From contig NW_026570366.1 of assembly GCF_019649055.1 (NCBI RefSeq), forward strand, positions 1-64,000: DNA of 64,000 nt. Reading direction: 5' to 3'. Positions 36,508-45,776 of the stretch are shown here, piece by piece. The DNA comes from Paramacrobiotus metropolitanus (Eukaryota; Tardigrada; Eutardigrada; Parachela; Macrobiotidae). The position numbers were made by a program, and so were the translations under genes. The notes beneath the pieces are model-generated. The model worked only from the letters and a program-made list of their open reading frames with translations. It was not told where the DNA came from and ran no database searches. Position 1 is the first letter of the stretch, and each line of letters opens with the position of its first letter.

Positions 36508-36552
36508 ACACATGACGTCACGGCAGCGCACCTGCATTGTGCGTCGGAGTGG

Positions 36553-38954
36553 GCAACCCCTACGGGTTTGGCACTTTTCGAAACTCCCAAATTCATACAA
36601 CTTGTTCGTACTATGGCTCAAAAAATAGAGGAAAAAAATTCAAGTTTGTGAAGCGAAAGTTAGCTAGTAAAAAGTTATCAGGGAAACGAAACGTTTGCGA
36701 TTTATGTAATTCAGGTTTAGCACTGAGGTCTATGAGGCTGTTTGCCATAGACCTCTACGGTAAACAAAAATATTGATTTTTTTCATTGTGATCAAATCAA
36801 AACAATTAAAATGTAATCACTTAATCAAAACAAAACATCCAGAACTATAATCAGTCAATTAAACAACCAAACAGTGCGTTCAATACGGTCTCGCGTGCGG
36901 TAGTGCTGAGTGCCGTGCGGTCGTACTTCCCGGAATACTTCGTCTTTTTTCAGTCAGCTTATGGACACCATTCGTCACTGTTCATCGACGACCACGTTCT
37001 ATCATCCGAATCCGGTGTACAGCAGGGGGATCCATTGGGACCGCTACTATTTTGCCTCGCATTGCAATCAGTTATTGCCTCCCTGGATACCGAGCTAAAC
37101 GCTTGGTACCTTGACGATGGGACGTTGGGCGGGCTTCCTAGTAGTGTACTTGAGAATTTTGACCGCGTCATCGAAAGAGCACGGGCGACTGGCCTGGAAA
37201 TTAACGTCGGAAAGTGCGAATTATACGTTGCAGGCGGTTCTGAGATTACACAGCAAGAGGCAATTACCAATTTTCTTTCAAGGCATCCGGGAATCCGCGT
37301 CATGTGCAGCACTAATTTAACGCTTCTAGGAGCCCCTGTGCTGGACGACGCGATTGCCCCTGTATTTGCCGAGAAAGCGAAGTCGCTGACCGCGGTATGC
37401 GAAAGAATGAAATTGCTTCCCCGTCACCACGCCTTATTCCTTTTAAGGCACTGTCTCGGAGCACCGAAAATCATTTACATGTTGCGGTGTTGCAACGCCT
37501 GGAAATATCCTGAGCAATTGTACCAAATCGATGAAGTATTGCGGTCTTGTTTCCAGCTTCTATGTAATGTCCGGACAAATCACGATGATTATCCCAGTTG
37601 GCGGCAAGCAAGTCTCCCGGTTAGCAGAGGAGGCATTGGTCTACGTCGATCGGAGGAATTAGCACTCCCAGCCTTCCTGGCTTCGATTCACTCCGTCGGC
37701 GACCTGGTGTCTTTGTTGCTTCCCAGTCGAGAGACTTCAGACATTACCGTTGCTCTAGAAATGTGGAAGGCAAAAGCCCGTTTAACAGAACTGCCCGTTC
37801 CAGAATTCCGCAATTCCCAGAAGGCATGGGATTTGCCATTGTGTAATGTATCTCTGGCTGCCCTGCTAGAAGTATACCGGGATGATGAAATTAATAAGGC
37901 GCGTCTGCTTGCCCAGTCGAGACCAGAAGCCGGCATTTGGCTCAACGCGTTGCCTTCCGCCCATATAGGTAACCTCCTCGATGACGATACTCTGAAAATC
38001 TCAGTAGGCCTTAGACTCGGCGCCAGGATTTGTGAACCTCACAACTGCACGAAATGTTTAAAGCCGGTCGACGGATACGCTCATCATGGTCTTTCCTGTA
38101 CCTTCTCCGCCGGCAGACACCCAAGACATGGTGGCCTTAACAGTATCGTATGTCGGGCTTTTGTATCAGCCGGAATCCCAGCTAAACTTGAACCCCGAGG
38201 CACTTCCCACACCAACGAACGACGCCCCGATGGCTGCACAACGTTCGCCTGGCAGCGAGGAATGTGCTTGGCATGGGATGTCACCTGCGTGGATACTGTT
38301 GCCGCTTCCCACATCAAATCTACTTCGGCAATTGCGGGATCGGCCGCGTTGCAGGCTGAAGAGAAGAAGTCTAGGTTCTATTCTTATTTAAACGGCCGCT
38401 ATATATTCACACCTATCGCTTTTGAAACTATGGGCCCGTGGGGACCAGCGGCCATTGCCATCATAAAAGAACTGGGGAAAAGATTACGTTCTCATTCAGG
38501 AGAAGCCCGCTCGCACGAATTTCTTCGACAACGTTTGTCCATAGAGATACAGCGTGGTAATGCGGTTTCTGTTTTGGGCACGGTGGAGAAAGCCGAAATG
38601 TTTAACGAGCTGTTGTTTTTGTAACTGTTTCTCTAACACGTGTTTAAGTGATGGTTTGAAATAAAATGCGACACCACCAAACAGTTAGATTTTTGATCAA
38701 CTGAAGTAGTTTTTGTTTAGCATTGATGTCTATGGCAAGCTGCCTCGTAGACCTCAATATGGCAAGCTGCCTCGTAGTCCTCAATGCTAAACAAGAATTA
38801 CATAATCGTGAAGTTTTCGCTTTCGTGATAACTTTCTACTCGCCAGCTTTCGCATTGACAAACTTAAAATTTTTTCCTCCATTTTTTGAGCCATAGTACG
38901 AACAAGTTGTATGAATTTGAGAGTTCTGAAAAGTACCAAACCCGCAGGGGTTGC
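36553..38954. mobile_element. RT-carrying element enclosed by ~220-bp inverted repeats
   Basis: GCAACCCCTACGGGTTTGG at 36553 returns inverted at the right end as CCAAACCCGCAGGGGTTGC, ending 38954. The arms (about 36553-36770 and 38715-38954) stay about 80% similar through CATACAACTTGTTCGTACTA and the GCTCAAAAAAT box to the TTTAGCA.TGA box. The right arm has an extra internal duplication of ATGGCAAGCTGCCTCGTAG. Between the arms lies one RT/endonuclease ORF (next entry). No target-site duplication is evident. Non-LTR retrotransposons normally lack TIRs, so either the ORF was captured by a foldback element, it inserted between two inverted MITEs, or this is an unusual element type. Confidence 0.8.
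36885..38624 (+). pseudogene. Reverse transcriptase with C-terminal restriction-like endonuclease, 5'-truncated
   Basis: The readable frame begins at about 36885 with FNTVSR, a typical RT motif-3 start, upstream of the first possible initiator (GTG at 36903). It continues GVQQGDPLGPLLF (palm motif B) and YLDDG (catalytic motif C), then a thumb/linker region. A Cys/His knuckle follows (CTKC, then HHGLSC), then RRPDG with WDVTCVD about 16 residues on, the PD...D pattern of restriction-like endonucleases. It closes with QRLSIEIQRGNA before the TAA. The N-terminal RT motifs are missing and no ATG fits, so this copy is 5'-truncated. From 36885 to the stop there are no internal stops over 579 codons, which makes it recent or constrained. 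Class: non-LTR-type RT with REL-type endonuclease; the clade is not assigned. Confidence 0.85.
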
Positions 38955-39056
38955 TTACTATGTACTACCTACATACCTTTAATCCAATGGTTCAACTACA
39001 TCACTTCAACACATAATACACTGTAATCTTTCATAATAAAGATGTAATCTACAGTC

Positions 39057-39470
39057 TCAACCGACAACAGAGATAGACGGTCTGATTATACTGAACATCT
39101 CATCTAAATTAGCCGATGCTGGTGCTGTTCCCATGACGGAGGCCGCATTCCCGCGTTGAATTTCAATGCTGAACCTCTGGCGCAGATACTCAATCGCCCG
39201 TATCTCGCCCGTTTCTGCGCGTATCATCTGTCCGAGTTCGGTGACCATGCGAGAAGCGTCTGGTCCCAAAGGTCCGAGTGTTTCGACGCCTACTGCACGG
39301 AACATGTAGTCCTGTGTGATGTCACGATACTTCGCCACTTTATCCTGCTCTGCGCGCGCCGCGGCTGCTCCCGCTTGTTTCGATGTTGCCACGATGTGCG
39401 ATAAGGCTACTGTGCACACACATGTAGCATCCCAGGTCAACATCTTTCCTACATACCTATGTACGAGTAG
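39057..39470 (-). pseudogene. Second fragment of the same RT/endonuclease family
   Basis: The - strand encodes LTWDATCVCTVALSHI, ETLGPLGPDA and QRFSIEIQRGNAASVMGT, aligned with the C-terminal endonuclease segment of the preceding element. Everything N-terminal to the WD motif is absent. It lies just outside the other copy's right arm, in inverted orientation. The two copies have diverged strongly, so they are separate insertions rather than a fresh duplication. Confidence 0.82.
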
Positions 39471-39764
39471 TATGTAGGTAGTACGCCTGTACACATCCAG
39501 TTAGCTTCTAGCCTGTGGCAAGGCCAAAATGTAACGTACGGCTGTCCATGTTCAGAACTGTAATTCACTCGTACAGAAAACAGAAAACTGTTTTATTATT
39601 TTGCAGCAGCATCATTCTGCACTCTGTAATCTCTAGTCTACTCATAAAAGTTCTTGGTTCCACCATTTTGTTTCGCGACTGAAGCTACTGGCGATACAAC
39701 CAACCTGCTTCAGTGAATCATTTAGGATAGTTTTAACTGCCATCTTTTTTCAAGGGGATAAACA

Positions 39765-41424
39765 ATGCTAAAGCGAGCGCTTACGAGGTGAGAGTATGCT
39801 TTACAGTTTACGGTATTCTACAGTATCATACTGTAGCTTCGCAGTTGGTAATATCTGCCAGTTGCCAACTGATATGCTGTTATTGAGTTATTCGTAGATT
39901 TCTGCTGATGGAGCGGCAAGGTGGTGATCCTCTGATAACACCTGTCCATTCTCAGTGGTTGCGTGGAGTGAAGACGCGTAGGCAGCCCGCGGAACTGGCA
40001 TCATTGCATCGTAAGAACATCCGCTCAGTGTCTCGAGTCGCTCCCGGAAAAATTTCGCCAACTCCGCCACCATTTATCCCGTGGAGCGGTTTGCCCGTTC
40101 CAAACGCTGCAAAACCGTCGGTAGGAATGAAGTACGTACTTAAACTGATGGTGAGGAGCTCACAGTCTCACACACCGTACAGATACAACTGTTGAAAATT
40201 AACGAAAGTTTTGGTACTCGGATTTTATTCGAAAATCATAATTAAAAATAATTGATAGGCAGGGCGTATAATAAATATCTGTGCTGCGTTGTCGTAACTG
40301 TAAGTAATTTTATGACTGACTTTATCGTTGATGGCGTTGTTACCTTTTTATACTAAGGACTTCAGGTGCCTATTTGCAATTTGATTAAATGGGGATAGAG
40401 ACAGTATTACATGCTAAAGTGTAACTATGCGCCATGATGTCAGCTCAGCAAATCATCAAGGTTGCAAGTCTGCTGCAGCTAAACCTAACTGTACGTTGCA
40501 GGGAATCTCGTAATATCCGCTTTCCGACGCCAACCATTCGGCCAGCACCATGCGTAAACAGCGGTGTGAGTATTTGTACTTCTACATTTCTACTCTTAAC
40601 TGCAGACAAGCAAACAATGATTACAATAAGTAAAGTTTTATGGGTATTGTCTGATGTATCGTTTCGTTCGACTTCGTGCAACATTGTTTAGAAAATTAAA
40701 GATGAGTTTAATTTAAGTATTTACGCAGTTTTCAACTGCGTTCGATTTCGTCAGTGTTATTTGATCGTAGAACTCAGTCGGTGGTGGGATTTTCTCCAAA
40801 GGAGTCCAAAAGTTGCTGGATGAGAAGCTGGCGCGCGTTCGAGCGGGGTGAGTTGCGCAACAAATGTCGTTCTTTAATGGATACGAGTACAGTATTAAGT
40901 CTGTAAAATTGGTATCCTTCAGGGAAAAGGGTCTGCTGACGAAGACTGCACGCATTAAACTGGATGTAGCCATTAACACGGACCACCAACGCGATTGGTT
41001 TACAGCTTGGGGACAAGTGGGGGAGAGCATATTACGCATGGATGCTGGTTTCTACAAACACGAATATTGGGGCAATGGAATTGACGAGGAAATACCAAGC
41101 TTGGCACGTCCGTTTCACATGGTGTGGAAAGCATCGCCGACGGGTAGCATGAACATCGCTCTGATTATCATTGGTGACGCCGATCACGCCCAGGAAACAT
41201 TCGTGAAAATGGAGGAAAACGTCATGGAAGGGATTCAGCATCTGCATGAAGTACGTTGTATTAGGGACGAGACCACATTTGTGGCGTTCCGCGGGCCATC
41301 GTTCTACTGGGGAGTTGCGCGCCTTGGCCAGACGCCCGTTCGTCGTTGTGAGATTACGGATATCCGAGAGCCGGCAGCCGAGGAGGTGCTCGAGCAGCTG
41401 GCCAAGCACCTTTGCGCTTTGTGA
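39765..41424 (+). CDS. Gene A copy 2: unrecognised conserved protein, ~6 exons
   Basis: The model parallels copy 1. ATG at 39765 (MLKRALTR), then exons with LLMERQGGDPLITP (from about 39903), ASLLQLNLTVRC (about 40465), NSVGGGIFSKGVQKLLDEKL (about 40764) and EKGLLTKTARIKLD (from about 40924), ending in a TGA at 41422. Residues DWFTAWGQVGES, HEYWGNG, MVWKASPTGSMNIALIIIGD and the C-terminal EEVLEQLA are retained. Differences from copy 1 in the last exon are few and mostly conservative (I/V, K/R, S/A). I see no stop or frameshift in either copy, so both may be expressed. The function is unknown. Confidence 0.6.
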
Positions 41425-41968
41425 TGGATTCCGTGGTGCATACTTTGTGGTCTTATAATCTCGGTTGGTATGATCTTTCTCATCACTGATGTACGTTGCT
41501 AGAGTAGCAATTCGTGGAAAGCGTACCGCTACCATAGTTTCTCTTGAGTTGTTGATGTTTGGATTAAAGATTCGTATTACTGTGTGACTGTATGTGTACG
41601 TAATCCCTATGCACTGCTGCGAAGAATCAACTTAAGCCACATTTCATTATAATATTATTAGAGAAATCAGTAAAGGAAATGGATTAAGACAACCATATTG
41701 TCCAGATATAACTTCTACTGTCTGGCTTCGACCTTAGTCTATGAATTTATGTTCTGCTGCTACATACTCCACCACACCGGCGCTGATCGGCCTATCTTGA
41801 CGCATTTTTAGTTTTGTTTACTGGCTGAATACCATAAGATTTGTCTGGGGTTTGTTGACTAATTCGATTTATATTTAATTTTATTTGCCGGTTGAATATT
41901 TTACGATTTTTTAAGATTTCCAGTTTTTCCAGTGATTGAGCATTAATCGCATGATCTTTTTTCTGTAG

Positions 41969-42596
41969 CTTTCTCTACGAGTAGCGGTTAATAACGAGTG
42001 TCTGGGCTGGCCATATGGGATGGGTATCAACAGTAATTCCCTCCGATTCTCAAACGTCTCATTACAAACTAAAGCATGAACCACAGTGAATCCAGCTGTG
42101 TGCCAAATCTCATCCCTACAATCCGTTATGGGCACAATTAGGGTGTGATTGATATTTTGTCCCGAATGTACGTATTTTTTCCAGTGTGCATGGCTTTCTC
42201 CACAGAGATCTCCTGGGCATTTGGATTTGTGGTAGCCCAGCCCGTCTAACCAAAACCATTCTGGTCAGTCAGAACCAGACCTTGCTCGACGCCTACCTTC
42301 ATTTGCTCTGCTATTTTGTCCGCACATCCGACCTGGCGTTCCACCGGTTCGAGCCGGTTGTCCCGGTGCAGCCGGCCTCCGACACGTCGACGCAGCGTCT
42401 GCGCCGGTTTCAGTCCGGCGACAATTTCCGACCCAGTTCCATTTTTAAACACAAACACCAAAGCGGATCGTCGAGACCACGGCTGCAGTCGCTGAACGAA
42501 ATGGGCATGGGACGCTCGAAGCGGAATCCTTCGATGAGTAAGCGGAATAGTGATGCCGGTGTCGGCTCGGATGATAGTGTCTTCGAAGGAAATTAA
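41969..42596 (+). pseudogene. FNIP 3' fragment, copy 2
   Basis: Exon 41969-42142 matches the FNIP block (HMGWVSTVIPS, then KSHPYNPLWAQLG). It carries a TAG created by a 6-nt ACGAGT-type insertion near its start and a TGA where copy 1 has Trp. Exon 42206-42596 joins in frame as LG-DLLGIW, then RLTKTILVSQNQTLLDAY and LLCYFVRTSDLAF, the FNIP segment that copy 1 has lost. It then runs through a Ser/Arg-rich linker to SDAGVGSDDSVFEGN and a TAA. The C-terminal FNIP exons do not follow. The first stop could be avoided by a shifted acceptor (GAGTAG), but the TGA could not. Confidence 0.82.
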
Positions 42597-43025
42597 GGTA
42601 GATACCCCTCGATCGTTTGAATTTTGTTTTTATCAAGTCTAAAAAATTTTCTCTTTGGGGATTTGAAGAAGCGTTGCATCGGCTGGCATGGTAAAAAGTG
42701 GCATATGTAACGGAATTAGCCACTCGGGGAGCCTTCATTAGCCTTTTTTCACACTTTATTCAACAATTATTGAATTTTTAGGGTTTTTGAGACGTATCCT
42801 GTGGTATGCCATATTTTATAGTCAGAGAAATTTATCGCTTCGATAACGTCTCTGCGTGTGAATGGTGTGTAAACAAAAATATCGGAACGACTGATCGGCA
42901 CAGAAGCTTTACTTCTTATGGGCGTAGCGAACACCGAAGACAACATTCTGGCTAAACACACGGTCGTCACAACAAACAGCAGGAGAAACACGAACAAACC
43001 GCACGAGGAGAGGCGGACAAACAAG
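42597..43025. other. Spacer with fragments related to 29.0 kb
   Basis: Between the FNIP remnant and the DIRS-like element. CATTAGCCTTTTTTCAC and the TTTTTGAGAC box at 42735-42795 match 29038-29095. No gene seen. Confidence 0.45.
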
Positions 43026-43029
43026 CAGC

Positions 43030-45145
43030 TTAACGCAGTGAGCCCCCAAACGAAGCCCAAGGAAAACCCGTGGCTGCGGCACGGGCAAAGACAAGACGAC
43101 GGTCGTTGTCGCGCGCGATGTACTTCTCAAAACACGCGCTACGCCAGTTACCCTGCGCTTTTATAGCATCTGGTGACGCTCCACATTCGGACGCGAATGT
43201 TGCACCACCGCGCCGGAAGGAATGAATACTGAAACTCGAGCCATCGTACCCAGCTGCATTTAACGCGGTATGTAGTAGCTGGGTAAAACGATCCGCTGAC
43301 AGTTCTTTCACCCGACCACTGTTATCGCGGTAACAGAAGACTGATCGGTGACCTTTATGCACGTCAGAGTCACGCAGTTCCAAGAAGGCTTTTGCAGGAC
43401 AAAATGCTGAACCGGCGCGCATCGGAAGTGGAATAAGAATATTATGTCCAATATATTTGTTTGTCTTCATAACGGGCTCCGAAACGAACAGGTTATCTTT
43501 TCCCACCGTGACATCCCGAAAGCAAATGTGCAGTCGATTATTCGATGCGGCAAATAAGTTACTCTTTCGCAACAGCGAAAAGAATGCAAATAGGCATGCC
43601 GTCCAAAACGCTTTCCGTACTTCCGCGGGAAGTCGGTGTAAGGCACTGTAGATGCCTTTTAAATGCCGCGTTAGAATAGGAGGTTTTTTATTTGGAAATT
43701 CCCTGCGCTGACGGCGCACTCCCTCCAGTGCTTGCTTAATCACAAAATGCTTAAGATCGGGCGCTGGTTTGTTACGAAAATGATGTAACGTCACAATGGC
43801 TGCCACATAATTTTGCACCGACGAGAATTCAAGGCTGCGCGACAGCTCAGCAATATACAACCCGATGGTGCGCGGCTTCGCCGGTACTGGCTGTAGTCGA
43901 TGACGATCGCAAAAATTTAAGTAGCGGCACCATTGAACTTTTCTAGTGCGAAGGGATGACGGCGCCAAAGCATTCAGCCGCAACGAGTTCAGGATCCGGT
44001 TGAGATTGGCTGTTTGGGTACCTGGAACAGTAGTCACCAGGCGCAGTGAACTATGGCCACTGTTAATGCGGTCAACAACGGTTGACTTATAGATGTCAGC
44101 AGTGGTGATGCGGCTCAGAGCATCTGCAAAACTGTTATCGGCACCAGGAATGTGGCAAGCGTCCACATAAAAATCATGCTGGCACGAAGCATAAAATACT
44201 AATTTTAACCACTTTAAAGCCTCCAGAGATTTGCAAAATCCGCGTTTTAAAAAGGCAACCGTGGACGAATTATCGCTTTCAATCAGTATCGTGCAACCAC
44301 CGAACGCCGGTGCCCAGACCAAGATCGGGATGCAAGCGGCAACCATTTCCAAATAATTTATGTTCGTTCGTAAACTATGATTAACCAGCGGCGGACGAAT
44401 AAAATTTGGCAGTACGCGTAGGTGATGGGAGATATCCGCTAAATCCCAACTGCCGGCTAACCAGCTATTACCCAATGTGGGACCAAACCCAGAAAACGAC
44501 GCGTCTGTAGAAATGCGAATCACGCGGCTGGGCTTTGAGATTACATATTGCGTCATACCATTAAGCTGCGTGCGACTGTTTGCCACCAAACCAACTCACT
44601 GCGGATTAGTGCAGTTACTCTCACTCTGTGGTGAGGCCGCTGCAGTTGAGTAACTGCATCTATAAAAATTCGGGAAAACGCCCGTGCGCCTTTCACTGCT
44701 CGCGACGCAAAACAAATCAAACCCAGTAACGACTGCAGTTGAATTTTACTGTTTTGCATTATTTTCGAATTCAGCGCATTTAGACACTAATTTCCGTATC
44801 TTCTCTTCTGGTAGTTCCATTTTCTGCGCCACGGAATCGATAATTATGCCAAGAGAACGTACTCGTTGCGTGGGGTAGATAACCTTGTCCCAATTAAAAA
44901 CGAAGCCGAGCAATAAAAGTAATGCTATTAGCGCCTGCTGAGCGGCCGCGCATAATTCGTAGTTGTCAGCGATCACCAGGAAATCGTCCAGTGCGGCACA
45001 ATTTTAAAACTACGTCTACGAATCATCCGCGCTACGGCGGTAGATAATCGATGAAAAATACTTGGAGCACAAGACAGGCCAAAACTTAAAAAGTTATCGA
45101 CATAGTATTCGTCGGAAAAAGAAAGTGAACTAACTGTACATTCTG
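43030..45145 (-). pseudogene. DIRS-like retroelement: RT remnant, RNase H, tyrosine recombinase
   Basis: Reading 5' to 3' on the - strand, an RT fragment appears first: FLSFGLSCAPSIFHRLS (from about 45110), then after a frameshift LDDFLVIADN (about 45000, the DIRS form of the catalytic motif), then LLGFVFNWDK. Two further frame changes near 44750 and 44570 lead into a 519-codon frame (44589-43030). This carries RNase H (RISTDASFSGFG, INYLEM, ESDNSS, HIPGADNSFADALSR) and a tyrosine recombinase with LLRKSNL, HSFRRGG, GNW and a following EKYI, giving the R...H-x-x-R...W...Y catalytic set. DIRS elements insert by tyrosine recombinase rather than integrase. The 5' end and RT N-terminus are missing and the RT frame is broken, but the recombinase frame is intact. 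No terminal repeats were recognised. Confidence 0.9.
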
Positions 45146-45149
45146 CTCT

Positions 45150-45560
45150 GCAAATGCTTATATCTATATACTATCCGCACATTCTTACTCTTCCACATAC
45201 AAAGACACCGCACTCGTCCACAACAAGTCATTAGCAGCTAGCATGCAATTATTACAGCGACTGCCTTTTGTCTTTCCCCAGGTGGTCAGATGCAGATTGG
45301 GTGGTCGTTATCCATGTCTCTGGGAAGCGGTCACGCGTCGTTATAAACAGATTTTATAGAAATCTTTCTCGTCAGGCTTCTCTGGAACCTACCGGTAGAG
45401 GACCAGAGGTGCACCGGTAGGAGTGAATGGTATGATCATGATGTTCTGGCTTCGAATGCAGTCTCCAGATGACCTTGCACCTTCTCCGGTTTGAATATTG
45501 CCGTTCCCGGTCAAGCCCATAATTATACAGATGTGGTTACATTATATGTGCATAACACTA
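45150..45560. other. Spacer; 45360-45520 related to 29320-29480
   Basis: The shared words GATGACCTTGCA and TTGCCGTTCCCGG and a GAATGGTATGAT context identify another displaced piece of the 27-31 kb block. No gene seen. Confidence 0.5.
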
Positions 45561-45570
45561 TTATTATATA

Positions 45571-45776
45571 TAGGGGGCAAAACTAAACGTGTTCCACCGT
45601 CTCCGGCTACTGCTGCCGTCACCCGGCTGGAGTTTTACGTTGTGGCTATACATGGCGCTTATGTACCGCGCCAGATTTAGCCATATGTATGCCGTAACGT
45701 CACACTCCAGGCGGGTGACGGCAGCAATACAGGGGAACCGTGGAACACGCTTAGTTTTGCCCCCTATATGTACATT
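45571..45776. mobile_element. 206-bp near-perfect palindromic MITE, TA target site
   Basis: TAGGGGGCAAAACTAA at 45571 returns inverted as TTAGTTTTGCCCCCTA at 45776. The arms keep pairing through GTGTTCCAC, TGCTGCCGTCACCCG, CTGGAG and TACATGG almost to the centre, so nearly the whole element is one hairpin. TA lies on each side. ATTACATTATATGT also stands on both flanks, with ATAACACTAT farther out, which suggests a flanking duplication. Confidence 0.88.

Larger units (their letters stand above)
39500..42596 (+). repeat. Segmental duplication, copy 2 (gene A + FNIP 3' part)
   Basis: Collinear with 18680-21400 (see copy 1). Relative to copy 1 it carries short insertions with the word ACGAGTA/GAGTAC at about 40885 and 41976, while copy 1 carries TACTCGTA at 19383 where this copy has none. 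Confidence 0.93.

Noticed and set aside
36001-36628. Long open frames of NIT, VIL or SNI repeats
   Set aside because: Direct translation of the 9-bp microsatellite, open in several frames on both strands.
42767-43060. Minus-strand hydrophobic frame beside the DIRS element
   Set aside because: Out of frame with the recombinase, no homology recognised, and it overlaps the 3' end of the element.
44871-45145. An intact DIRS reverse transcriptase
   Set aside because: The LDDF motif and the upstream FGLSCAPS block are in different frames, and nothing of the RT N-terminus is found upstream of about 45145.
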